Shown one piece after another: positions 40,648 to 49,078 of a stretch of 49,145 bases of DNA. The translations under genes were made by a program, and so were the position numbers. Where the stretch lies: NCBI GenBank assembly GCA_002894305.1, contig PGEI01000012.1, forward strand, positions 1 through 49,145, in the 5' to 3' direction. Position 1 is the first letter of the stretch, and each line of letters opens with the position of its first letter. The DNA comes from Comamonadaceae bacterium CD01. GTDB taxonomy: Bacteria > Pseudomonadota > Gammaproteobacteria > Burkholderiales > Burkholderiaceae_C. Under the pieces are notes generated by a model. That model was not told where the DNA came from and searched no databases. It saw only the letters and a program-made list of their open reading frames with translations.

Positions 40648-43600
40648 TCAGGCAAAGGCGTCGCAGTAGTCGCGCCAGGCGTATTGCGTCTGCTGGCCGG
40701 CCTGGGTGTCGATCAGGGCCAGCTCGTCGGCCAGTGGCAGGCTGGGGTCAAGGCCCAGCAGGTCGCGCAGGCTGGGGTCGCCGTTGGAGCCGGCGAACTT
40801 GCGCTCGCAGCGCACGGTGACGCTGGTGGAGAACAAAAACACCTCGACCTCGATGGTCAGCTGCGCCATGCCGACGGCCTTGCCGCTTTCGAACTCGTAG
40901 CGCAGCTCCAGGTACAGCTCTAGCGAGGCGGTGATCAAGCCGAGCACGCTCACATAGCCGCCCAGGCGGAAGTAGCCGGTCAGCGAGGCGGCGTCCTGCT
41001 CCATGCGAAAGTAAATGCCGGCCATGACGTGCACGCCGCCCGATGCCACGCCGAAGTTCATCGACACCGAGGCGCCGAACTCGAACGCCGCCTCCAGAAT
41101 CTGCACGCCCTTGGGGTCGACGGTGACGCCAAAAAACCCGCCGCCGCCAAACATGCACACGGTCAGGTTGAACGGCTGCTCGCGCGTGCAGAAATTGAAG
41201 CGCGCGGCCAGCGGCTGGCCGATGAAGGGCACGGTGACGGCCGCTGCCAGCGACAGGTTGGTGAGCGACAAAACGCCCACCGCCACATTGGGCAGGGCCA
41301 GCGAGAAACCCGCCTCGATGCCCTGGGCGCTGATGTCCAGGTAGGGCGGGTCGGAAAAGCCGTCGAGCGGGATGAGGTCGCGCAGCGTCTCGACGAAGGA
41401 CAGCGGGCCAAGAAACTTGATGTCGGTCAGGCGCACGTCGACATTCATCTTGGCGCCGCTGTCGACGTTGAACTCGATCTTCTCGAAGTTCAGCTCCAGA
41501 AAGGCCGCGGCGCCGATCAGCACCAGGTCGAAGTGCTTGAGCCCGCACACCACCTCGATCTTGGGCGTGCCGCCGCTCTTTTTGACACGCGCCACCACCA
41601 CCACCTTGAAGCCGTGCGGGTCGTTGGCGCGAAAGATTGGCGCGCCGGTGCTGGGCCAGTTGGTGATTTCGGGCGCCCAGTCAAAGCGCACGACCAGCTC
41701 CTCGCCGAGCAGATTTTGCAAAAACGTGAGCAGGTCGCCCGCGCCGCTCAGCACCTCGCTCACGTCGTCCAGCGCGCCCAGAATCATCTTGCGTGGCGCG
41801 CCTTCGAGCAGGTACAGCTTGGCCAGCGTGCTGCGCACGGTCTGGAGGGAGTCCTTCACCGCTTGGAGCTTCTCGGCCAGTTTTTCAGGTTTGGAGAGCG
41901 CCTCTTCGAGCGCAGCGCCGTCGCCGACGATGTCGGCCAGCGCCTGGTACAAGGCGGTTGCTTGTGGGATCAGTTGCTCCAGCGTCTTGAGGTCTTGCAG
42001 CAAGGCCTTGGCCTGGCCCGCCATGGCCAGCACCGACTGCGCCAGGCCCGAGGGCAGCGGCGCAGCGCGCACCACGTCGACTACATGGTCAATCCTGTCC
42101 ACAACGGTATCCGCGTTGTCGGGCAGGCTGGCCAGTGCATTCCCTATGGCGTCGACGCTGGTACCGGCGGACACGCTGTCGAGCTGGTTCCACACCACAC
42201 CGAGTGCATCCTGGAAGTCCGTCAGCGCCGATTGCAGCTGCGCCACGCTGCTGACCGGCAGCCCCTTGGCCTGCGCCAGCTGGTCATCGACCAGGCCTTG
42301 CACAACGCCCAGGGCGGCCTTGCCCAGGGCGCTGGAGTCGGCCCCCAGATCGCGCAGAAACTCGTAGGCGCGCACCAGCGCACCGACGAAGGCCTCGACC
42401 TTGGTCGACGCCTCGGAGACGAATTGCGGGATTTTCTGCGGCGCGCCGCCAACGCTGGCAATGCTCTTGAGCACCTCGCCCAGCGGAATGCAGCCAAACA
42501 GCAGTGGCAGCGGCAGGTTGCCGATGCCGCCCGGAAACAGGTCGGCGCCGGTGATGTTGCTGCCCGCGACGAATTTGCCGGGCGCCACCGACACCGGCCC
42601 GGCCATGCGCGAGAGCGCGCGCGGCGCCATATTGGGCATGACGAAGCCGCCCGAGCGGTCGCCCTGGGACGAGAAATCGAGCTGCGCGCCGCCTGCGTCC
42701 TGGTCGGCAACATCGACGTCGACAAACACCTCGCCGACGTTGTCCTCAAACCCTTTTTCCAGGTAATGCGCGTTCCACGTCAGCGCGTTGCTGGCGCTCG
42801 CACCGGTGAGCTGCGCCAGTGCCGGAATGCGCGCCTCGACCCGCGTGACCGAGGGGTAGAACAGCGGGCGCTGCAAGCCCTGCGAGTAGTCGCGCAGGCC
42901 GTTGCCCTTGGCCCGCACCTGCGCGCCAAAGCTGACGTATTGCGCCTCCACCGCCGTATCTCCCGCGCGGGTGCTGAGCGCCAGCGCCATGCGCTGGCCC
43001 TTGAAGGCGGCAGTGCGCCACTCGCTGCGCGCATTCCAGTCGGCCTGGGCCGTATCGGCATGACCCTGGGCGGCCGTGTAGTCGGGAGTCAGCTTCCCCG
43101 CCACAAGCTTGCGCGGGCTGGCGCGGCTGCTGTCCATGAAGATGAGCGGCAGCTCAAAACCCACGCGGCGTCCGTCGATGTCGGTGCCGACGCAGCGAAA
43201 TGCAAACGGCTTACCGCCCACACAGGGCCAGAACATGCTCTGGCCCTGCGCGCCAATCCTGGCCGCGCCGTCGGTGGGCTTGTCCAGGTCGGGCGTGACC
43301 GTGGTCAGGATGCGCACCTGGTTGAACGGCATCTGGCGCGCAAAGCTGCGTCCTTGCGGGTCGACGAGCTGCGGGTCGACGTAGTCGCGCTGGCGCTCGC
43401 GGATGACGATGAACATGCGCTGGCGCACAAACGCCGGGTTGCCGGCCAGCCCGTTGTGGAACTTGCGCTCGCTCACCTTGATCAGCGCCACGCGGTGGCC
43501 GAAGGGAAACAGAAAACCCTTGTAGACCACGCGCACCCAATGGTCGCGCCCCATGGCGGCGCGGTGGCTCCACTCCTCGAGCGGCAGGCCGGGCGGATCC

Positions 43601-45261
43601 CATTCGCCCCGGCTGTCGAGCCAGCCGCCCAGCGCCGAGAGCATGAGCAAATGGGTGTCGATGGTCTGCGGCGCGTAGTTGGCCTCCGAGAAATTGGACG
43701 ACGAATGGGCAATCTGCACCCGGTCGAAGTCGCTCAGCGTGGTGAGAAACGGCCCGCCCGAGGTGGTGCTGGGCGGCAGGTCGTCCGTCGTGGGGAACGT
43801 GCCCCGCATGGGCTTGGCCGGATCCGACCCTTCGCCCATCAGCGCCCAGACGGCGCGCAGCGTGCGCGCGGCATCGGGGCGGGGCGGCTCGATGGTCTGG
43901 CCATCCACTGCGGGGCCGACCAGGCGCGTATGCCACAGCTCGGTGCGCCGGGTGAGCGCCGACACCACGGGCGCGCCGGCGTGCTGCAGCCGCTCATCCC
44001 GATGGGGCGAGACGATGAGCCGCCACGGCAGCTCGATCGCCGTTTGCGTGGCCGCTGGCGCGGCCGGCCGCGGCTTGAGAACGGGCCGGGGAATCGGTAG
44101 ATGCGGCAGCTGCTGGACGGGCGTGCCCAACTGCGCCGCGCTGGCGGCAAGCAGACCGCCACGCGCGGCCAGCACGCTGGCGGCGTTGGTGCCCGTTGCC
44201 AGCAGCCGGGTGCGCAGCGCACCCAGCGCCAGGCGCGCGGCGGTATTCGCCGTTTTCACGCCAAGCAGCTGATCGAGCGGCAGTTGCACGATGGGCGGCG
44301 CAAGCGCTGCAGGCTGGGGCGCCAGCGCATTGGCCGCCACCGACAGTGGCAGCTGCATGCAGGCTTCGAGCACCCCCTGCAAGGTATAAGGCGCACTGAA
44401 GCCGTCGGGCACCTCGAAGACCACGCGCGACTCGCCGGCAATGCGTGCGCGCAGCGGTATGGGCATTTGCGCGCCCGGATCTGTGCCGGTGGTGGGGGTG
44501 GGTTTGCCCAGGCTGTCGAGATACTTCTGTTCCTGGTCGTGGCTCTTGCTCTGTTTCTGGTCGTTTTGCTCATCCTCCGAAGGCTGTTTTTCGTAAAACA
44601 CTTCCTCGGCAATGTTTTGCGGCGGAAAGTGCAGCACGATCTGGCTGCTGCCCTTGGCCTGCTTGACCACCGTCGGCGGCGACCCCGGCGAGATCTTGAG
44701 GTTGACCAGCTCCACGCGCAGGGCTAGCAGATCGTCAGCACGCGCGACGGGTGCACCCGCGCGCCCTGCACTGAACAGATTGCCCTGCGCCGAGGGCCGC
44801 ACCAGAATGGGCGGAATGGGAATCGGCTTGATCGGCCCCACCGGCGGCACAGGCACGATCGGCGGGATCGGCCCAATGGGCGGGATCGGCGGGATCGACA
44901 CGGCGGGAATATTGAGCTTGGGGACGGTAGGCGGCGTGGGCGGCACCGGGGTGGGCGGCTCGGGGTGAATGGGCGCCACGGGCTCTTCGGGGCGCGGGAT
45001 CACCGGTGGAAGCGACGAGCCAAGGATTGGCGCCTTGACGGTGGGCGCCTTGACGACGGGAGCCTTCACCGCAGCCGCTGGCTTGGGTTGCGCTGGAGCC
45101 GCTGCGGGCGGCGCCGCTGGTGGCGCTGCGGCTGCGGGCGCCCGCAGCACCGGCGCTCTGGCCGGCGTGGCCGGAGCCGGCTTGGACACCACCTTGTCCT
45201 TGGCCGCTGCCGCCTTGGGCGCGGCAGGCAGCTTGCGTTTGCTCGATTTGTCTTCGGCCAT
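40648..45261 (-). CDS. Giant uncharacterised protein B (1537 aa), first gene of the giant-protein operon
   Basis: No described family recognised with confidence. Layout: proline/alanine-rich N-terminus (about 1-155, including VKAPVVKAPTVKAP and repeated IPPI units), a hydrophilic Gln/Asp/Lys stretch (about 222-250), a mixed region 250-870, a largely helical segment (about 914-1177) with many Leu/Ala repeats, and a C-terminal beta-rich region (about 1187-1490) of long alternating strands such as FEFGASVSMNFGVASGGVHV and LELYLELRYEF. No signal peptide. The ATG at 45261 has GGGAG 8 nt upstream. It is divergent from the NCS2 permease and 33 bp ahead of giant protein A; the two likely form one complex. 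Confidence 0.8.
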   Translation of the reverse strand: MAEDKSSKRKLPAAPKAAAAKDKVVSKPAPATPARAPVLRAPAAAAPPAAPPAAAPAQPKPAAAVKAPVVKAPTVKAPILGSSLPPVIPRPEEPVAPIHPEPPTPVPPTPPTVPKLNIPAVSIPPIPPIGPIPPIVPVPPVGPIKPIPIPPILVRPSAQGNLFSAGRAGAPVARADDLLALRVELVNLKISPGSPPTVVKQAKGSSQIVLHFPPQNIAEEVFYEKQPSEDEQNDQKQSKSHDQEQKYLDSLGKPTPTTGTDPGAQMPIPLRARIAGESRVVFEVPDGFSAPYTLQGVLEACMQLPLSVAANALAPQPAALAPPIVQLPLDQLLGVKTANTAARLALGALRTRLLATGTNAASVLAARGGLLAASAAQLGTPVQQLPHLPIPRPVLKPRPAAPAATQTAIELPWRLIVSPHRDERLQHAGAPVVSALTRRTELWHTRLVGPAVDGQTIEPPRPDAARTLRAVWALMGEGSDPAKPMRGTFPTTDDLPPSTTSGGPFLTTLSDFDRVQIAHSSSNFSEANYAPQTIDTHLLMLSALGGWLDSRGEWDPPGLPLEEWSHRAAMGRDHWVRVVYKGFLFPFGHRVALIKVSERKFHNGLAGNPAFVRQRMFIVIRERQRDYVDPQLVDPQGRSFARQMPFNQVRILTTVTPDLDKPTDGAARIGAQGQSMFWPCVGGKPFAFRCVGTDIDGRRVGFELPLIFMDSSRASPRKLVAGKLTPDYTAAQGHADTAQADWNARSEWRTAAFKGQRMALALSTRAGDTAVEAQYVSFGAQVRAKGNGLRDYSQGLQRPLFYPSVTRVEARIPALAQLTGASASNALTWNAHYLEKGFEDNVGEVFVDVDVADQDAGGAQLDFSSQGDRSGGFVMPNMAPRALSRMAGPVSVAPGKFVAGSNITGADLFPGGIGNLPLPLLFGCIPLGEVLKSIASVGGAPQKIPQFVSEASTKVEAFVGALVRAYEFLRDLGADSSALGKAALGVVQGLVDDQLAQAKGLPVSSVAQLQSALTDFQDALGVVWNQLDSVSAGTSVDAIGNALASLPDNADTVVDRIDHVVDVVRAAPLPSGLAQSVLAMAGQAKALLQDLKTLEQLIPQATALYQALADIVGDGAALEEALSKPEKLAEKLQAVKDSLQTVRSTLAKLYLLEGAPRKMILGALDDVSEVLSGAGDLLTFLQNLLGEELVVRFDWAPEITNWPSTGAPIFRANDPHGFKVVVVARVKKSGGTPKIEVVCGLKHFDLVLIGAAAFLELNFEKIEFNVDSGAKMNVDVRLTDIKFLGPLSFVETLRDLIPLDGFSDPPYLDISAQGIEAGFSLALPNVAVGVLSLTNLSLAAAVTVPFIGQPLAARFNFCTREQPFNLTVCMFGGGGFFGVTVDPKGVQILEAAFEFGASVSMNFGVASGGVHVMAGIYFRMEQDAASLTGYFRLGGYVSVLGLITASLELYLELRYEFESGKAVGMAQLTIEVEVFLFSTSVTVRCERKFAGSNGDPSLRDLLGLDPSLPLADELALIDTQAGQQTQYAWRDYCDAFA
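44800..44915 (-). repeat. Low-complexity tandem coding for IPPI-type proline repeats
   Basis: Short imperfect GGCGGGATC-type units encode about 35 residues of Ile-Pro-Pro-Ile/Gly-Pro-Ile pattern in giant protein B. Such sequences form extended polyproline-II rods and can change length by slippage. Confidence 0.6.
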
Positions 45262-45450
45262 GGCGCACTCCCGGATGGTTGGGCTGTTCGCGCCACTCTA
45301 GCCAGCAAGCCCCTGTACGTCCGGGTATTCAAAGTAACAGCGCGTTCATGCGGCCCACCGTTCAGGCCACATTTGTCACCGCAACACCGTCGTTCATGGG
45401 TTGCTGGCGCAGTCCGGACGGGTTGTTTGCCGTACGCAAAGTTGCAACTG

Positions 45451-45481
45451 TTGCAAGAGTGCGTGCCCAAGCCTCTACCAT
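45451..45481 (+). promoter_or_regulatory. Candidate promoter of the NCS2 permease
   Basis: TTGCAA (45451-45456) and TACCAT (45476-45481) with a 19-bp spacer, about 30 bp upstream of the ATG; a second TTGCAA at 45442-45447 makes TTGCAA-CTG-TTGCAA, a possible operator. The rest of the 248-bp gap to the giant gene shows no other supported feature. Confidence 0.3.
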
Positions 45482-45509
45482 CGCGCCACCCAAACCAAGG
45501 AGAAAAAAC

Positions 45510-46811
45510 ATGGGCTTGTTGCAATGGAAGGAGCGCCCGGCACAGGCGCTGCAGGCGGGTGGCGTGATCGGTCCCGACGAGCGCCTGCCCTGGGGGCAGA
45601 CCACGCTGATGGGCGTGCAGCACGTCATCGCGATGTTCGGCTCGACGGTGCTGGCGCCCATTCTGATGGGGTTCGACCCCAACCTGGCGGTGTTCATGAG
45701 CGGTATCGGCACGCTGATCTTCTTCCTGATCACCGGCGGCAAGGTACCCAGCTACCTGGGCTCGTCGTTCGCCTTCATCGGCGTGGTGGTGACGGCCACG
45801 GGCTATGCCGGCCAGGGGCTCAACGCCAACATCGGCCTTGCGCTGGGCGGCATCATTGCCTGCGGCGCGGTGTATGCGCTGGTGGGCGTGGTGGTGCACC
45901 TGATCGGCACCGGCTGGATCGAGCGCTTCATGCCGCCGGTGGTGACCGGCGCGGTGGTGGCGGTGATCGGGCTGAACCTGGCCGGCATTCCCGTCAAGAA
46001 CATGGCGGCCAACAATTTCGAGGCCTGGATGCAGGCGCTCACCTTTGTCTGCGTGGCGCTGGTGGCGGTATTCACGCGCGGCATGGTGCAGCGCCTGCTG
46101 ATTCTGGTCGGGTTGATCGCCGCCAGCGTGCTGTACGCGGTGTTCACCAATGGGCTGGGAATGGGCAAGCCGCTCGATCTGTCGGGCGTGGCCGCCGCGC
46201 CGTGGCTGGGCATGCCGCAGTTCCACGCGCCGGTGTTCAGCGCGCCGGCCATGTTGCTGATCGTGCCGGTGGTCATCATTCTGGTAGCCGAGAACCTGGG
46301 CCACATCAAGGCGGTGACCGCGATGACGGGCAAGAACCTCGACGTCTACATGGGCCGTGCCTTTCTGGGCGATGGCCTGGCCACCATGGTCAGCGGTGCG
46401 GCCGGCGGCACCGGCGTGACCACCTATGCCGAAAACATCGGCGTGATGGCGGCCACGCGCATCTACTCGACCGCGGTGTTCCTGGTGGCGGCGCTGATCG
46501 CCGTGCTGCTGGGCTTCTCGCCGAAGTTCGGCGCGCTGATCCAGGCCATCCCGCTGCCGGTGATGGGCGGTGTGTCCATCGTCGTCTTCGGACTGATCGC
46601 GATTGCCGGCGCGCGCATCTGGGTGGACAACCGCGTGGATTTCTCGCAGACGCACAACCTGATCGTCGCGGCCATCACGCTCATCCTGGGCACGGGCGAG
46701 TTCACGCTGAAGTTCGGCGACTTTGCGCTCGGCGGCATCGGCACCGCGACGTTCGGCGCCATCGTGTTGCACGCGCTACTGGCGCCACGCAGGGCCGGCC
46801 ACCAGCGCTGA
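45510..46811 (+). CDS. NCS2-family uracil/xanthine permease
   Basis: A 433-aa inner-membrane nucleobase:proton symporter. It has about 14 hydrophobic segments, the N-terminal PWGQTTLMGVQHVIAMFGSTVLAP block, and the signature region VAENLGHIKAVTAMTG plus GTGVTTYAENIGVMAATR, most like the UraA/RutG uracil group. AAGGAGA ribosome site before the ATG at 45510. Long upstream frame is antisense to the giant gene. Exact nucleobase not determined. Confidence 0.93.
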   Translation: MGLLQWKERPAQALQAGGVIGPDERLPWGQTTLMGVQHVIAMFGSTVLAPILMGFDPNLAVFMSGIGTLIFFLITGGKVPSYLGSSFAFIGVVVTATGYAGQGLNANIGLALGGIIACGAVYALVGVVVHLIGTGWIERFMPPVVTGAVVAVIGLNLAGIPVKNMAANNFEAWMQALTFVCVALVAVFTRGMVQRLLILVGLIAASVLYAVFTNGLGMGKPLDLSGVAAAPWLGMPQFHAPVFSAPAMLLIVPVVIILVAENLGHIKAVTAMTGKNLDVYMGRAFLGDGLATMVSGAAGGTGVTTYAENIGVMAATRIYSTAVFLVAALIAVLLGFSPKFGALIQAIPLPVMGGVSIVVFGLIAIAGARIWVDNRVDFSQTHNLIVAAITLILGTGEFTLKFGDFALGGIGTATFGAIVLHALLAPRRAGHQR

Positions 46812-46867
46812 AACGAATACGGCGCATGCCTCGCAGGCTTCAAATCAGACGAGCGGGGACTTCACCG

Positions 46868-46904
46868 AATCAAGGGTAAACCCTTATAAGGTTTACCCTT
46901 GATT
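46868..46904. promoter_or_regulatory. Perfect 15-bp inverted repeat upstream of the CoA-transferase gene (copy B of GAATCAAGGGT element)
   Basis: AATCAAGGGTAAACC (46868-46882) and GGTTTACCCTTGATT (46890-46904) flank CTTATAA. The distal arm ends in TTGATT, 15 bp ahead of TACGAT (46920-46925), a possible promoter. The left arm shares GAATCAAGGGT with 17717-17727. It could be an operator or a terminator for the permease; the lack of a T tract favours an operator. Confidence 0.5.
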
Positions 46905-46948
46905 TTGCACGCACAGCGCTACGATCGTCCTCCGACCGAATTCACCGC

Positions 46949-46970
46949 GGCCGCCCTGGGCGGCCTTTTT
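46949..46970 (+). terminator. Terminator-like hairpin in the leader of the CoA-transferase gene
   Basis: GGCCGCCC and GGGCGGCC (46949-46956, 46958-46965) followed by TTTTT, only 26 bp before the start codon and downstream of the candidate promoter at 46899-46925. Either the permease terminator or a conditional attenuator for the following gene. Confidence 0.6.
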
Positions 46971-46995
46971 ACGTCGTGACTGGAGTGTGATTCCG

Positions 46996-48510
46996 ATGGC
47001 CCTGGCTGACCGCGTTCGCTACGCAGACTTTCTTTCCCGCACCATGAGCGCCGAGCAGGCCGCCCGGTTCATCTCGCACGGCGACACCGTCGGCATGAGC
47101 GGCTTTACCGGCGTGGGCCACCCCAAGGCGCTGCCCCAGGCGATCGCCGCGCGCGCCAGCGCCGCCCATGGCGCGGGCGATCCGTTCAAGATCAACCTGT
47201 GGACCGGCGCGTCCACCGCGCCGGAGGTCGACGGCGCACTGGCCGCTGCCGGCGCGATCGCCCAGCGCCTGCCCTACAACTCCGACCCGTCGGCACGCCG
47301 CCAGATCAACGCCGGCGAGATCGACTACATCGACATGCACCTGTCGCACGTGGCCCAGCACGCCTGGTTCGGCTTTCTGGGCAAGATGGACGTGGCAGTG
47401 ATCGAGGTGGCCGGCGTGACCGCCGACGGCCTCTTGATTCCGTCCAACGCCGTGGGCAACAACAAGACCTGGCTGCAGATCGCCGACCGCGTGATCCTGG
47501 AAGTCAACACCCGCCTGCCCCTGCGCATCGAGGGCATGCACGACATCTACAACGGCACGGCGCTGCCCCCGCGGCGCATGCCGATCTCGCTCACCCACGC
47601 CGACAACCGCATCGGCGAGCCCTATCTGCACGTCGACCCGGCCAAGGTGGTGGCCATCGTCGAGACCAGCGCGCTGGACCGCGACAACGTGTTCGCCCAG
47701 CCCGACGCGAACTCCAACCGCATTGCACAGTTCATCATCGACTTTCTCGCCCACGAGGTGAAGATGGGCCGCCTGCCCCAGCAGATGCTGCCCATCCAGT
47801 CGGGCGTGGGCAACGTGGCCAACGCAGTGCTCGCCGGCCTGCTGCACAGCCCGTTCGAGAAGCTGCTGGGCTTTACCGAGGTGCTGCAGGACGGCATGCT
47901 CGACCTGCTGCGCGCGGGCAAGATGGCACGCGCCTCGGCCACCGCCATCTCGCTGTCGCGCGCCGCCTACGAGGACTTCGAGAACAACATCGACTTCTAC
48001 CGCGACCGCGTCATCCTGCGTCCGCAGGAGATCAGCAACCACCCCGAGCTGGTGCGCCGCCTGGGCGTGATCGCGATGAACTCGATGATCGAAGCCGACA
48101 TCTACGGCAACGTCAACTCCACCCACCTGATGGGTTCGAGCATGATGAACGGCATCGGTGGCTCGGGTGACTTTGCGCGCAACGGCTACCTGTCGTTCTT
48201 CGTCACCCCCTCGGTCGCCAAGGATGGCGCGATCAGCTGCATCGTGCCCATGGTCTCGCACGTCGACCACACAGAGCACGACACGCAGATCATCGTCACC
48301 GAACAGGGCCTGGCCGACCTGCGCGGCCTGGCGCCGCGCAAGCGCGCGCGGGCCATCATCGAGCACTGCGCCCACCCGGACTTCCGCCCGATGCTGCTGG
48401 ACTACTTCGAGCGCGCCAGCCGCCAGGGCGCGCAGCACACGCCGCACCTGCTGGGCGAGGCACTGAGCTGGCACCAGCGCTACCTGGACACAGGCAGCAT
48501 GCACGCCTGA
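46996..48510 (+). CDS. Acetyl-CoA hydrolase/succinyl-CoA:acetate CoA-transferase family protein
   Basis: A 504-aa class I CoA-transferase of the Ach1/AarC/ScpC type, moving CoA between succinate and acetate or propionate. Motifs: GMSGFTGVGHPKALP near the N-terminus, VGNNKTWLQIADRVILEVN, SGVGNVANAVLAGL (CoA-binding GVGN) and SSMMNGIGGSGDFARNGYLS near the C-terminus. ATG at 46996 has GGAG 10 nt upstream; a GTG at 46987 is too close to that site. Preceded by an inverted repeat, a possible promoter and a terminator-like hairpin. Confidence 0.92.
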   Translation: MALADRVRYADFLSRTMSAEQAARFISHGDTVGMSGFTGVGHPKALPQAIAARASAAHGAGDPFKINLWTGASTAPEVDGALAAAGAIAQRLPYNSDPSARRQINAGEIDYIDMHLSHVAQHAWFGFLGKMDVAVIEVAGVTADGLLIPSNAVGNNKTWLQIADRVILEVNTRLPLRIEGMHDIYNGTALPPRRMPISLTHADNRIGEPYLHVDPAKVVAIVETSALDRDNVFAQPDANSNRIAQFIIDFLAHEVKMGRLPQQMLPIQSGVGNVANAVLAGLLHSPFEKLLGFTEVLQDGMLDLLRAGKMARASATAISLSRAAYEDFENNIDFYRDRVILRPQEISNHPELVRRLGVIAMNSMIEADIYGNVNSTHLMGSSMMNGIGGSGDFARNGYLSFFVTPSVAKDGAISCIVPMVSHVDHTEHDTQIIVTEQGLADLRGLAPRKRARAIIEHCAHPDFRPMLLDYFERASRQGAQHTPHLLGEALSWHQRYLDTGSMHA

Positions 48511-48614
48511 CGCACCCCGCGCATCGCACCGGGTGCGCGCAGGCCGCAGGGTCTTGTAACGGCTGGGACAGCCACGGCGTGGACGCCGCCAATAATGAAC
48601 GGGTTTGGAACCGC

Positions 48615-48643
48615 GCCCGTGCGTGCAGTGCGCGGGCTCTTTC
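48615..48643 (+). promoter_or_regulatory. Hairpin with T-rich tail just upstream of the thioesterase start
   Basis: GCCCGTGC (48615-48622) pairs with GCGCGGGC (48630-48637, one G-T wobble) and is followed by TCTTTC; the start codon is 13 bp further on. Resembles the hairpin before the CoA-transferase gene; could be the terminator of that gene or a leader element. Confidence 0.4.
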
Positions 48644-48655
48644 ATGAGAGATCCC

Positions 48656-49078
48656 ATGCCCATCTGGACCCAACCCATCACCCTAGCCCAGCTCAACGCG
48701 ATGAGCGCCAACACGGCCGTATCGCACCTGGGCATCGAATTCACCGAAATCGGTGACGACTTCCTGCGCGCGCGCGTACCGGTCGACCAGCGCACGCGCC
48801 AGCCCTACGGCCTGCTGCACGGCGGCGTCAGCGTGGTGCTGGCCGAAACCATGGGCTCGGTCGGCGCCGCCTGCAGCAGCCCCGAGGGCCACCGCGCCGT
48901 GGGCCTGGACATCAACGCCAACCACCTGCGCTCGGCCACCAGCGGCTGGGTGACCGGCACGGCGCGCCCGGTGCACATCGGCCGCACCACCCAGGTCTGG
49001 CAGATCGACATGGTCAACGAGGCCGGCGAGCTGACCTGCGTCTCGCGCATCACCATGGCCATCCTGGCGCCGCGCTGA
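48656..49078 (+). CDS. Hotdog-fold acyl-CoA thioesterase (PaaI/MenI-like)
   Basis: A 140-aa thioesterase with the family core YGLLHGGVSVVLAETMGSVGA (HGG and catalytic Glu) and VGLDINANHLRSATSG. Likely hydrolyses small acyl- or aryl-CoA esters. ATG at 48656 (GAGAG 5 nt upstream) preferred over ATG 48644. The last 67 bp of the window after its stop contain nothing I can assign. Confidence 0.92.
   Translation: MPIWTQPITLAQLNAMSANTAVSHLGIEFTEIGDDFLRARVPVDQRTRQPYGLLHGGVSVVLAETMGSVGAACSSPEGHRAVGLDINANHLRSATSGWVTGTARPVHIGRTTQVWQIDMVNEAGELTCVSRITMAILAPR

Noticed and set aside
36040-40923. A 1627-codon open frame on the plus strand across giant protein A
   Set aside because: Its translation is dominated by Arg, His, Gln, Ala and Val in shadow-like runs, while the minus strand has balanced composition and ribosome sites; long antisense frames are common in GC-rich genes.
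41029-44100. A 1023-codon open frame antisense to giant protein B
   Set aside because: Same shadow composition; the minus-strand frame spans the whole region with consistent secondary-structure patterns.
44800-44915. Tandem repeat as a mobile or CRISPR-like array
   Set aside because: The units are short, imperfect and in frame, encoding a proline-rich protein segment.
46868-46904. Simple intrinsic terminator of the NCS2 permease
   Set aside because: AT-rich stem with no clear T run after it, and a copy of its left half lies in an unrelated promoter region; kept as a regulatory candidate instead.
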